Shown: piece by piece, positions 54,063 through 64,000 of the stretch
Layout: each line of letters opens with the position of its first letter
How positions within the stretch are numbered: the stretch's first letter is position 1
NCBI GenBank assembly: GCA_900155495.1
Contig: FTLJ01000184.1
Location: 56,452 to 120,451 of the forward strand
DNA: 64,000 nt
Reading direction: 5' to 3'
DNA from: Porogramme epimiltina
Lineage: Eukaryota; Basidiomycota; Agaricomycetes; Polyporales; Polyporaceae
Notes under the pieces: model-generated
What the model was told of the DNA's origin: nothing
What the model saw: the letters and a program-made list of their open reading frames with translations, nothing else
The model's database searches: none
Program-made: the position numbers and the translations under genes

Positions 54063-55519
54063 ATGGTGAGCACACTGAAATCTCATTGTGAAAGTATACT
54101 CACAATTTCCTAGCCCTCTGCAACAACAGGGGAGCCCGTTCCCATCGAGACGTCCCATGAGGACATGATTGTATGTCTCGCGTCCAATATCCTTACCCCG
54201 GCGTGCATTTACGCGAACACAGCACGATGCCCAACTGGACTACTACGGAAAACGACTCGCAACATGCTCCTCAGATCGGACAGTGAAGGTTTTCGACGTG
54301 GTGGATGGCGAGGCGCAACGGTCGAACGGGCATACACTCAAAGGGTACGTGATCTACAAGCCATTCAAATATGTGCCCATTTTCGACGCGATTTCCGCTC
54401 TCCCCTCCTATAGTCACACAGGACCGGTCTGGCAAGTCGCGTGGGCGCATCCAAAGTTCGGCCAGATCTTGGCGTCATGTTCGTACGACGGGAAGGTCAT
54501 CATCTGGAAGGAGCAGCAGGGTCAGGGACCGGGCGCGGGTGGGTGGTCGAAGATCAAGGAGCATACGCTTCACAAAGCTTCGGGTGCGTGCCGGTAGCTC
54601 GTCTCTTCGCCTATATTCTTGACGCATCCCAGTCAACTCGGTTTCATGGGCACCTCATGAACTGGGCGCAATCCTCGCCTGTGCATCCTCGGAGGGCACC
54701 ATCTCTGTCCTCACCTTCAAAAGTACGTCATTGTACCTTCTAGTGCACTGCCATATGTCTTAGTCTTACACGACCGTCTCCTTCCCACTTCTTTCGTCAA
54801 CACACATCTTCGTCTCGCTCTCCCCGCCGCATCTCCCTACCCCTCGCGTCCGCAGACGACGGCACCTGGGGCGCCGACGTCTTCGAAGCGCACGCCATCG
54901 GTTGCAACGCCGTCTCCTGGGCCCCCGCCGTCCAGCCCGGCTCGCTCCTCGCTCCCCAACCCAACACACTCCCCGGCCAGGCACCCGTCTCCGTCCCAAG
55001 CGTGAAGCGCTTCGCGTCCGCCGGGTGCGACAACGTAGTCAAGATATGGAGCTTCAGCGAAGCTACGCAGGAGTGGATCGAGGAGGACGTGCTCGAGGGC
55101 CACACCGATTGGGTGCGCGACGTTGCGTGGGCGCCCAACATCGGCCTCCCGCGCAGCTACATTGCCACCGCGTCTCAGGTGCGTTTGTTCGGGTCATGCT
55201 CTACCCCCTCCTTTCCCCATTAGCTCGCGGCCGGAGCATCGGAACTATGCGCTTACGACCTGTCTGCGCGCGTTCGCAGGACAAGACAGTCCTAATCTGG
55301 ACAAAAGACACCCCCACCGCGCCATGGCACAAGACGGTGCTCGACCCCACGACTGGCTCCGTCTCCCCCGCGCCGGGCAGGTTCCCCGACGTCGTTTGGC
55401 GCGTCTCGTGGTCGCTAGCGGGCAACATCCTCGCGGTGTCGTGCGGTGATGGAAAGGTGACCCTGTGGAAGGAGAGCCTGAAGGGCGTGTGGGAGTGCGT
55501 GAGCGACATGACGAGCTAG
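54063..55519 (+). CDS. SEC13: SEC13, COPII coat and nuclear pore WD40 protein (334 aa), only intact copy
   Basis: Seven exons: 54063-54065, 54114-54170, 54223-54344, 54414-54583, 54633-54722, 54856-55178 and 55280-55519. They sum to 1005 bases with no frame error. Sec13 pairs with Sec31 in the outer COPII cage for ER-to-Golgi vesicles, and with Nup145C-type nucleoporins in the pore Y-complex (family knowledge). Diagnostic segments are '[18 protein letters not shown]' near residue 21, '[19 protein letters not shown]', '[18 protein letters not shown]', '[10 protein letters not shown]', '[14 protein letters not shown]' and '[20 protein letters not shown]', matching six WD blades. The start codon forms an exon alone, followed by a 48-base intron. 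Length is normal for the family. It stands apart from the array, whose nine SEC13 copies are all broken. Confidence 0.93.
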
Positions 55520-57556
55520 GAGTGGGGCAGGGACTTTCGAAGAACGACGGACGGCTTCAGTATGGCACGCGCGGGACTGTAGACCACACCGATGCGTACG
55601 TCAATATTTTAAATATTTTTGCTATGGTGAACGTCTTTGAAATACGGTATGTAGGGCAGCGGTGGCTGCGAGAAAGTAACTTTTTTATCCTATCCTGGAG
55701 ACTTTTTGCATACCCTTCGATTTCCGCCTCGACCAAGGGCAGCAGAGGCTCCCATGAAAGTACTTTTCATTCGGCCCTTGCGCCTTCAAGCTTCAACACT
55801 TCCTGATGCCATTCCCTGACGCGCGCCGGCTTTTGCGAGTTCAGGCCGTGCATCTCCCAACACACTTCAAGCTGCCTTCTGTCCTCCTAAGCCCTTCAAC
55901 ACCCCCTTGTCTGTAGTGGACATTTGAATATTGACGAACAAGCAGAGGAACGCGAGCGCTTTCTATGCTCAAACGAGCGTGGTGCCCGCGATGCGGTCTG
56001 TGCTACCGGGCCCCTCATTAGTGAGATTCGCCGTATCATACGACGCGTCATGAAGGCTGCCTGAGCATAAACGCTATTCTCACTACGTGTCCGTGGGGTG
56101 ATCGAGGCGATGATACAGCACTGGGACCAATGTAAGACCCAACCACGTGGTTTCGCCGCCCAAGTAGGTCTGAAGCTTCTCGCTGTGAATTTCGGGCAGA
56201 AGCAACCTGAGGATAGCCATGGCACGTGTTTGAGGGCAGGGAGCGGCTGAGAGCAATAGATGCAGGTTGGATCTTTATGATTGAAGAAATATGATCATGC
56301 ACGCCTCAGACTTGCTCTCGTGGCGAGGAGGAAAGGGTGAAGCTGGAGGGCCTGTGGACACGGTCCGGCGGCGATGTTTCTTTCTGACTCGGAGTTTCCA
56401 TACAAACTATTTCCTAGCCTTCTTTGGCTGCTGTACACACAAATATGTCTGTCGTCTTTCTCTCATACACACCCGGCAAGCCGCGATTGTCCTTGAAGTG
56501 TCTATGTGCTCTGGCGAGGATATGACGAATTACCATACGTGTCACGACGTCGGATGCACAAACATCAGGAATACAGCCTTGACGCATCATTATTGCACAC
56601 TCCACTACTCCGCCATAGGGAGCCAGGTAGATATTAGAATCCAGCGAAGGCTGCACACACGCGAAGACCTTGCAGGAGCCGTGAAACCAGCCGAGAGTTT
56701 GCAGGCAACACGCAGGTTTCTCATACCTTTATATCGACGTCTCGCGCAGCACTTGAGAATAAAACCTGCCTTCCTGGTGTGAGATGTACATGGAACCCGC
56801 CTTATTGGCCGGGGTCCCCGAGCACATTGGCGGACACGAGGTTCGAGACGGGAGCGTGTTGAACACATGTGGAAATTTAGAAGCCATATAAGCGCTCACA
56901 TTGGTCACGGTAAATATCCTCCTCTAGTTGTGACATGTTAATGACCATATCAGATGTTATAAGTTTTGTTACAAACCCACTAGTTTTCCCCGCCACCGTA
57001 GGCCGGTCCAAACATCTCTCGCCTGCATTCCCTACCCATCGCACGGAGCTGACGAACTACACCCGGTAGCCTGTCTTGCTTCTCTCCACACCCTTTCCCA
57101 TTACCTCTTCGTGGCCATCATCAGCCCCCCGCTCATGTCCAATCCCCGGAAACACGCCCCTTCCAGCGATCGGATGTAACTCCGTTCACACCAGCCCAAA
57201 CCCTCAGAACGAGCATCATTCCGTGCTTTCATGACGGTCTGTGCGAACGAATTCTCTCTTCAATTGGACCGCGGTTCAATACCGCCGAGAAATGAAGTGT
57301 GACGGCTCCTCCCTTGCTCCATAGGCTCTATTGCGAGGCGAGTAAGAGTTCATACAAGTCTTTGGTCTCGAACCCCCTCCCCCTCTTCCAACGGCTTGCT
57401 CAGCGCGCAAATACGCCTACGTGTCTGTCTCTGTATCTCCTCCAACTATTCCGCGAGGTTCTAGGCTGGAGTCGTAGAAAACATTATAATAGAACAGTGA
57501 GTCGTCACACTCTGCCCCTCAGTGTCCACCAACATCTTCCCCCTCTCAGCGGCTCG
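55520..57556. other. Intergenic, no supported gene
   Basis: 55.52-55.60 kb matches the 3' flank of the SEC13 copies. On the minus strand at 56.08-56.22 kb a short frame starting 'MAILRLLLPEIHSEKL' looks protein-like but ends after 45 codons. A plus frame at 56291-56782 contains a Cys/His-rich run ('YHTCHDVGCTNI', 'HHYCTLH') that may be chance. Nothing else is seen up to the HET gene. Confidence 0.4.
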
Positions 57557-59896
57557 ATGTGGGTCCTTAGCACGGACCGTGCCGAGCTCCACTACTTTAC
57601 CAACCCCGCCGCCATCCCCGGAGGCTACGCCATCCTCTCCCACACCTGGGCTCAGAGTCCCGACCGCGAGGAGACATTCCAGGATGTCCAGAAGATAAAT
57701 AGGCAATACAGAGACACCGAAGAAAACCCGCGCGATCATGTTGGGAAGAAGGCTCGTCAGTGTTGTAAGATCGCGAGGCGCGACGGATACAAATGGGTCT
57801 GGATCGACTCGTGTTGCATCAACAAGGAAAGCAGCGCGGAGCTCTCAGAGGCGATCAACTCCATGTTCAACTGGTACGCCCTCGCTGAGGTCTGCTACGT
57901 TTTCCTCGAGGACGTCCGCGCAGAGGATGACCCCTTCGCTATGGATTCTGAGTTCCGGAGGGCGCGATGGCACGCACGTGGATGGACCTTACAGGAGCTC
58001 CTGGCACCGGTGTTCGTGGTCTTCTTGTCGCAGAAGTGGACACAGATCGGGAACAAGTACGATCTCCGCGTTCCCCTTTCGGAGTGCACAGGCATCAATA
58101 CAGAGTACCTCACCCGTGAGCGGGACTTCCGCGTGGATGCATCAATCGCGACGCGGATGTCATGGGCGGCAAGTCGCAAGACGACCCGTGTCGAAGACGA
58201 AGCGTATTGTCTTCTCGGTCTCTTTGACGTCAATATGCCGACGTTGTATGGCGAAGGGCGTCAGGCGTTCCAACGACTACAGGCGGAGCTAATCAAATCA
58301 CACATCGACACGTCACTGTTCGTCTGGGGCCACTGGTACAATTCCAGTCACGATCAGAACGAACAGGCCTCTCTCTCTCTCGTCCATAACAGCTTCCACA
58401 ACCCCGATGTCCCGCCCATATATCTTTTCGCTCCCTCCCCGAGCCACTTCTCCGGGAAGTCTAATGCATACCAGACACCGCAATCTCAGACTGGTGCTGA
58501 ACATCCATCATTCGAACTCACACCTTATGGCATGAAGTGTCGTTTCCCGGTGGCCGAGGTGGACGGGATTACCATAGCTATCCTTGTTTGTCAGACCGAC
58601 TCCGAATATCTTGGTCTCCTCCTTCATCCTGCGCTGGGAGACAAGGTATTAGATTCCTCTCGCACACTTTACTACGTATCGTGGGCGTTTCGTCTTCCAA
58701 ACGGATCGTTATATCGGGGCCGCAGGGTGGCATGCCTCGGTGGAGACCTCTACAACCTCCGCTTCCGCGGAAATCCTGTCGAACCGGAATGGCGCGATAT
58801 CTACATCATGGCTCATCCTCCTACATCCGGACGTACGGATGGCGCCCACTTTCTGCAGCGGTTCCGTCCCGACATCGCGCTTACACCCTTCCGCATTCCC
58901 CGGACGCTGTTGCAATCCTTGGGTGCGCTCGGATTCCTTCTCGACTCGTGGACGATCAACAAGGACCCTGCTTCGACGGACGTCATATCGCTAACATGCG
59001 AGAACACAGCGGTCATGGAGGGGTTTCGCGTTCTCCTTGGGTCGTGCATGAGAGCGTCGACTGGTGGCTCACATCCGTGCCACTGGGCCTGGGTCGAACA
59101 CTACCATCGTGCGACGTGGCGACGAACCTGGACGAAGGTCGCGCACGACTGCGCGACGGACCATATTTCTGACTGGGACAACTGTGAGCGCGAGTTCGGT
59201 GATACGGAACGCACAATTCGACTCGTGTTCGAACCTTGCCCGCATATCCCTCAACGAACTCTCGTATTTGGCCTCGAGCTCGCTGGAAACGTTTACGACA
59301 AGATCCAGAAAGATGCGAATGTTTACCTTCCACCAGCGCACCACTCGCCTCCACCCCCGTCCCCGTCCCCATCCCGGTCCTCGACCTCGACACACACTGC
59401 CCCCACTCATCCAGACCTGTCTGTTGGTTCTCGAGGCGGCACTCTCCACATCTCTTCCCCGCCCCCTGTCGACTCTCACAATGGCGACGTGCAGGAGCAG
59501 ATACGGCAGGTGTCCGATTCCGTCCAGAATGCTCACGTGACAGGCGTCACGGAGCTCAATGGGCTGATTCACAACCTCCAAGTTCTCCACTCCCGGCTTC
59601 TCAGCAGCCTAGACTCACAGCACATGGGACCAGCTCGCTCCCCGACGCCTCAGCTACACCAAACTTCCAACCCCCCACCTGTCGTCAATGAGAACACATC
59701 GCGTCGACCCCAGGAAACGACCCGTTGTGGCGGCTCCCGGCCGGCCTCGCATGGCGAGAAGGCGCGTGCGTCGCGTGCCAGCCCAGCGTCGACCCAAAGG
59801 GCATCTTCCCCACTTGGTGGACCTTCGTTGGTGGAGAAACCCAAGAGTCGAGTCTTCCGCCGGTTTCTGTGTCTCGATCACTTCATGGACACGTAA
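57557..59896 (+). CDS. HET-domain protein (779 aa), intronless
   Basis: Start chosen at the Met of 'MWVLSTDRAEL' because HET proteins of this group begin there and the minus-strand paralog shares it; the open frame extends 86 codons further upstream but lacks conservation. The HET domain spans about residues 20-240 with 'YAILSHTW' (24-31), 'GYKWVWIDSCCINK' (77-90), 'RGWTLQELLAP' (141-151) and 'YCLLGLFDVNMPTLYGEG' (217-234). The HET-associated region follows to about 580 ('ELTPYGMKC', 'GRTDGAHFLQRF'). The last 200 residues are Pro/Ser/Thr-rich and look disordered, with a possible short helix ('NGLIHNLQVLHSRLLSSL'). No nucleotide-binding or repeat module is fused. Expected role: non-self recognition leading to growth arrest or cell death. 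Confidence 0.92.
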   Translation: MWVLSTDRAELHYFTNPAAIPGGYAILSHTWAQSPDREETFQDVQKINRQYRDTEENPRDHVGKKARQCCKIARRDGYKWVWIDSCCINKESSAELSEAINSMFNWYALAEVCYVFLEDVRAEDDPFAMDSEFRRARWHARGWTLQELLAPVFVVFLSQKWTQIGNKYDLRVPLSECTGINTEYLTRERDFRVDASIATRMSWAASRKTTRVEDEAYCLLGLFDVNMPTLYGEGRQAFQRLQAELIKSHIDTSLFVWGHWYNSSHDQNEQASLSLVHNSFHNPDVPPIYLFAPSPSHFSGKSNAYQTPQSQTGAEHPSFELTPYGMKCRFPVAEVDGITIAILVCQTDSEYLGLLLHPALGDKVLDSSRTLYYVSWAFRLPNGSLYRGRRVACLGGDLYNLRFRGNPVEPEWRDIYIMAHPPTSGRTDGAHFLQRFRPDIALTPFRIPRTLLQSLGALGFLLDSWTINKDPASTDVISLTCENTAVMEGFRVLLGSCMRASTGGSHPCHWAWVEHYHRATWRRTWTKVAHDCATDHISDWDNCEREFGDTERTIRLVFEPCPHIPQRTLVFGLELAGNVYDKIQKDANVYLPPAHHSPPPPSPSPSRSSTSTHTAPTHPDLSVGSRGGTLHISSPPPVDSHNGDVQEQIRQVSDSVQNAHVTGVTELNGLIHNLQVLHSRLLSSLDSQHMGPARSPTPQLHQTSNPPPVVNENTSRRPQETTRCGGSRPASHGEKARASRASPASTQRASSPLGGPSLVEKPKSRVFRRFLCLDHFMDT

Positions 59897-60089
59897 TGAA
59901 CGTAGCTGTATTGTAGCAGAATATGTATTTTGGGCACCCTTTTTGATAACATTTACAGATTTACTCTGGCTATGAGCTAAGCAGCACGAATGGCTACGGA
60001 CACATGCTCGCACTCTTGTTGAGGATGTACACCGCGGGCTTGTTTACTAAGGCAAGCCGCAAGTAACATCTAACGTTGCAGGTCGAAGG

Positions 60090-60750
60090 GCAGAGAGCGG
60101 TGTGCGTTCATGTGGACCTGTGGTGTCCTCTGGCTTAGGCGGAGCTCGAGGTAAGTACAAGAAGTCTCTCAGGCCGCTCAGAAATATAACCCCTAGCATT
60201 TATTATTCAGGCACGCTTGCGGAGGTCGGCGAATATATCGATGAGCTCCTGATCATGGACGAGGGTCCATGGACGGCGTAGAGGCTTGCGGATGTCATCC
60301 GCCACGTGACGATCAGCCTCAAGTTCAAGTTCACTCTAGTGTTTCTCGGTTCGGTGATCAAGAATACGATCGACGGCGCGTGCGCGTATCTGCCGAATCC
60401 AAGGAGACTACACACAACGCATTGCTCCCCGTCTCCGTGCCCTCCATAGAATTCACCCCAGCGTCCGAGGCTCCCCTTGTCGCGCTCGCGTTCAAGCTCG
60501 AGCGAGGACGTGTCGACTAGTTGACGTATGCGGGTGTGCTAAGGCATGATGCGGAAGGGCCAGGTCATCTTCCACGCGCGGACGGGCAAGAAGACCGAAG
60601 TTCCCGGCTTGTACGGGTGCATAGTGGCGGGATGGAGGCGAGTCATGAACTATGGCTGTAATAAGTTCCGTGACTCATGAGCTCTGGGGAGATCTGTGCT
60701 ATCTTCAGTATCGACTGTGCTTCTAGAGACACCTTCACCGACGGCACTTC
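60090..60750 (+). pseudogene. MEF1: Mitochondrial elongation factor G fragment
   Basis: Frames give 'LAEVGEYIDELLIMDEG', then after an in-frame TAG (60278) '[14 protein letters not shown]', '[18 protein letters not shown]', 'FTPASEAPLVALAFKLE' and, past a frameshift, 'GQVIFHARTGKKTEVPGL' and 'SSGEICAIFSIDCASRDTF'. This is the order in mitochondrial EF-G1, covering the end of the G domain and domain II. A GTAAGT...TTATTCAG intron seems kept at about 60.15-60.21 kb. The GTP-binding start and domains III-V are missing. A dead, gene-sized fragment with retained intron, so DNA-mediated duplication. Confidence 0.8.
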
Positions 60751-62936
60751 GTTGGAGCGGAGGGCAGTGGCATGGAGCGTGAACGAGGCAAACGGGAGGA
60801 CGAGATGGGATGTCCTGGGAAAAAACGGCATCGGCGCCGGACAAGACGACTTCGCGCGGAAACATCAAGACCCTTTGCTTTCAGGAGGACGGCCCGGGGC
60901 TTGTACGCGTAACGCACACAAGATCCCAAGTTGAAGTGGGGCCGGCCATCATCAAAAGGTCACTATTACAAGTGCCACTTTCAACAACTAATTCGACTGG
61001 ACTTGTCACATCGTGCAGCCGTTTTTACGATAGAACTTTATTTCTCGGCATCCCTCCTCCACACTACTCTACTTTACAACTCACCACACTAATGGCGAGA
61101 GCGCCGCCTGCTGGCTCAGCCGGCGGGCGCCCCCCCGGGGCCCGTGCCGCGTCCTCCACCACATTATTCTCGGCTTCTGTCCAGCGACCCCCTAGTCTTC
61201 CGCACCCTGTAGCTACCTTGTTGTTCATGCCTACCATAGGGCTCGGCCCTCGAGGGGAATAAACGCAGATACCAAAAAAACCTAATTCTGTCTATTTCGC
61301 ACTATTTCATACTATGATGGCAGATCTGTACATTTAATGTTTTTAGCACACATATTCTAATAGCCGAGCTCAGTATAATGCATTAGCACACACTTGTTAT
61401 CAAGTTGTAACACCTGTTTGTAAAGTTGCACATATATACACTCTAGTCTCGCACGCACACATCAGAACTTCCCCATTTGTCTTAAGTGGTGATGTGACAC
61501 GGACCGGGAGGTCTGCTGGGGCGAGGGTCACGGAGCGAGTCGGGCAAGCGTGCGCACGGGGAGCGAGAGATGAGAGAGAGGCCGAGGCCGAAGGCCAAGG
61601 CAAGAGGGTAGTAGGAGGCCGGAGGCGGACGTGTGAGGCTGTCGATAAAATAACGGTGTGGCGAAAATACTAAAGACGAGTGCGCCGATGCGCGAGCTGA
61701 GAAGGGGCGACGAAGACGAGTGAGCCGGAAGGTGACAAAACAAAGCTGGGATTCGTCTGCTCGAAGGCAGGGATTAAATACATACAGGAGGGACCGAAAA
61801 CTGTGTGGATAAACGGTGCATGAGCCGGCGAAACACAGGAAATACGGGCGCGAGAGAACGATCGGGACGGGGTTGTGGTGCGGCGTCGTCCGGAAGATGA
61901 TCGTGCTTTTAGGGTGCGCGCGCGTCGCGCACAGTCGTTTTGAGGGCGGTTGCACTGGGCAGCCGCGCAGGATGCACATCAGTGGTCTTATCAGCTCTTA
62001 TCGCGTCTTATCACGTCTTATTTCGGCCTTTAAGACGGCTGAGACGAAAGCTGTAAGACGCCTCTGTTTTCGAAATAAGACACTTTAGGCGTGCAAGTAT
62101 AAGTGACTTGGTTCCTTGAGCGGCGATGCGGGTCCGCACGCCAATCCGATTCTCTAGAAGTGGGGTATGATGAGGATGTCCAGGGAACCTCCAGGCTCTT
62201 CCCCAGTCACTTCATAGCACATCTTTCCTCGTCCTCATCCCCTGTAGACGCACATCCTGTTATAGCTAGTATATATACGCTCTATGTACCCCCTTTACAC
62301 TTCTGCGCAACGGTATGGACCCGCACCTACAGCGCACCCCCAGGGCGAGCCGCCCTGCCGGGTTTTAGCCACATAATCCCAGCCCTGTGCTCGCTCCGCT
62401 CCCCGGTGGCCGTGCGTCGCTAGCGTGAGCTTGTCTCGCCTCATTATGCAGTTTGTAGGTTTTGCTGAGATTTCACTGCCGAGAATTCGAGCACACGGCG
62501 GACGTATGGGCACGCAGAGGGAGACAGCAGGAGACCCGAGTGCGAGCACAGATAGAGATAATATTACACTTTCAAGGAAAACAGATGCACAGCGGAAAAC
62601 AATGCGAGTACAAGTGAGCAGCGCAGAAGTACGCTTTCCTATACGATACACACGCTAGCTGACGGCAACAACAGAGGCGAGGGGCACATGAGGTGAGGAC
62701 AGCAAAAGATAATGTAATCGGGGTTGGAGTCACCCGTTCGTGCGGTCGTACGGGTCATACAGTCGTAGACGTGCAGTCATGCACCAGTCGTGGCAGAGGG
62801 GGGGGAGAGAAGAACAGTTGCGGAGGCACCACAGAGGGCTTCGCGCACGGTCGCCTGGGACCGGGCTCACGCCTACATATCCTCCTTCTTCGTCGCTCGC
62901 GTTGTTCACCACCACCGCGTCCACCACTTCCAGCAG
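60751..62936. other. Intergenic, no supported gene
   Basis: 60.75-61.26 kb holds frames without recognisable family ('APDKTTSRGNIKTLCF' near 60.84 kb). 61.26-61.45 kb is AT-rich. 61.5-62.6 kb has GC-rich frames on both strands without conservation. No exon structure could be supported. Confidence 0.4.
61985..62090. repeat. TCTTAT/AAGACG short-repeat cluster
   Basis: CTTATCAGCTCTTATCGCGTCTTATCACGTCTTAT is followed by inverted relatives TAAGACGGC, GTAAGACGCC and AATAAGACAC. Direct and inverted copies of a six-base word within 105 bases resemble a transposon end. No partner end is seen. Confidence 0.5.
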
Positions 62937-64000
62937 CTAGGCACCCGCATCAGAGTCCACGTCCGCGTCCGCCTCATCGGGGTCTGCATCGGCGTCGACC
63001 TGCCCGTCAACCTCCTCCCCGTCCGCATCGACGTCCATCAAATCTGACGACTTGGACTTGCCGTCCGACCCGCGCCCCGATCCAGCCCCCGACCCACCTT
63101 TCCCGCGCAGCGTCGGCGAGCGCGACGAGGAGCGGCTGCTTCCGCTCGCGCGAGCGCGGGTGCAGGTGGTGGTGCTCGTCATCCTCCTTCGCGCTCGGCC
63201 CGGGCAGCGTCACGATTCCGGGGGGCGTCGCCCGCACTGCGTCGAGGGCGAGGAGGGGTGGTACGGCGGGCGGACGTCGCGGTCGTAGTCGCGGTCGTGG
63301 CGCGTGTAGCTGCTAACGACAGCAGGTGCGTGCCCGTCGGCCCGAGCCGCGTGCCCGCTGGGTCAGGTGCACGGCGAGCTGTGGGGAATGGTGCCCAGAG
63401 TGACCGTTGATATAAGTGGGGTCGGGATAATTTGAGTGCTGCAGGGGTCATGAGACGGGCTGCAGGGCAGACGAGAGGAGGGCACTTACAGAGAAGCTGT
63501 AGTAGCGTCCGTGGTTGCGGTCGTCTGCGTCGCGGTCGTTGCGTGCGCGTTTTGCGGGGGGTGGGCGTGCCTGGGCCGATGAGGGGACTGCCGTAGCCGG
63601 CGTCCATGCTGCCCGCGCGGGCGCAAACGCGGCTGGAGGTGGCAGAGGCGGGAAGGGGGAGTGCGATAGACGAGAACTGGGAGCCAAAGGGGAGCCTGTG
63701 GCTGTTGGAGCGCGAGTCGTGGGGGCAGGAAGGCTGGGATTGGGAGCCGTGCTGTTGCAGCGACAGGAGGTAGGCGGCGGCGTTTGCGGAGGGGATGGAG
63801 CTGACCTGGATGGGCTGGCCACCACTGTCGGCGATGATGCGGGAGAACCGAGCGTAGATGTTGGCGGTGCGGACATTGGCTTGAGGGAACTAGCGTTCGA
63901 ACTCGGCCCACTGCTCTTGGAGCATGCGGAGGCGGGGTCCCGAGCCTGTTCTGCGCGTTCCGCGCAGCTGTCGGAATCGAGGATGCGCTTGCGGGCTGTC
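62937..64000 (-). CDS. Ser/Pro-rich protein, 5' end beyond the window (partial)
   Basis: The exon 63490-64000 is open to the window edge in one frame and ends at a clear donor (TTCTCT|GTAAGT). It encodes a Ser/Pro/Ala-rich, probably disordered stretch ('SAPPTSTLGSPASSPTVV') and then a basic patch ('PAKRARNDRDADDRNHGR'). Downstream exons are less sure: 'HSNYPDPTYINGHSGHHS' fits after an ACCCCTGCAG acceptor near 63.44 kb, and an acidic C-terminus ('DLMDVDADGEEVDG', then Asp/Ala repeats) ends at 62937. The composition suits a nuclear regulator, but no DNA-binding domain is inside the window, so I give no function. Confidence 0.45.

Noticed and set aside
56291..56782. Cys/His-rich frame as a zinc-finger protein
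   Set aside because: The spacing fits no known finger, the N-terminal half is not protein-like, and there is no supporting copy.
57255..57300. GCGGTTCAATACCGCC as a possible tRNA T-arm
   Set aside because: A partial stem is possible, but no D-arm, anticodon arm or matching acceptor stem lies within 80 bases upstream.
57299..57556. 86-codon N-terminal extension of the HET protein
   Set aside because: The paralog at 44439 and family practice start at 'MWVLST'; the extension has no counterpart there.
58537..59172. 211-codon plus-strand frame inside the HET gene
   Set aside because: Shifted-frame shadow of the HET coding sequence, which has clear family motifs in the other frame.

Overview
The window is fungal nuclear DNA, most probably from an Agaricomycete (mushroom-forming basidiomycete). 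The evidence is genes split by many 45-130 bp GT-AG introns, tiny micro-exons, HET-domain genes of the basidiomycete type, and genes for DUF6534-like multi-span membrane proteins, a family I know only from Agaricomycetes. There are no prokaryotic features.

Most of the first 48 kb is a decayed tandem array. The ancestral cassette was four genes: a DUF6534-like membrane protein on the minus strand (called U1 here), SEC13 on the plus strand, a zinc-independent MDR oxidoreductase on the plus strand, and an unrecognised 11-exon gene on the minus strand (called U2 here). U2 copies end at 0.1, 12.5, 21.8 and 32.3 kb, a period of about 9-12 kb. Copy B (6.1-14.7 kb) is the most complete cassette. Copies C (17.8-24.1 kb) and D (25.6-34.6 kb) are rearranged. 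Copies E (37-41 kb and 45-48 kb) are fragments.

Decay is very uneven. All four U2 copies can be spliced into full-length, phase-consistent frames of 516, 528, 530 and 537 codons. U1 is open in copy B and nearly open in D. SEC13 has nine broken copies in the array and one intact 7-exon gene outside it (54.06-55.52 kb). The MDR gene is intact only in copy B (10.56-12.06 kb). This looks like amplification in which only U2, and perhaps U1, was kept under selection.

A 1.75 kb element with CACTA-like ends (18.39-20.14 kb) carries a captured short-chain dehydrogenase fragment and splits MDR copy C at the intron 1 acceptor. Two intact HET-domain genes (42.4-44.4 kb minus, 57.6-59.9 kb plus) and one HET pseudogene (about 49.85-50.4 kb, minus) surround the right end of the array. 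A broken piece of a mitochondrial elongation factor G gene lies at 60.1-60.75 kb. A Ser/Pro-rich gene enters from the right edge on the minus strand.

All exon models were made by eye from splice sites, reading phase and comparison between the copies in this window. No database search was run.
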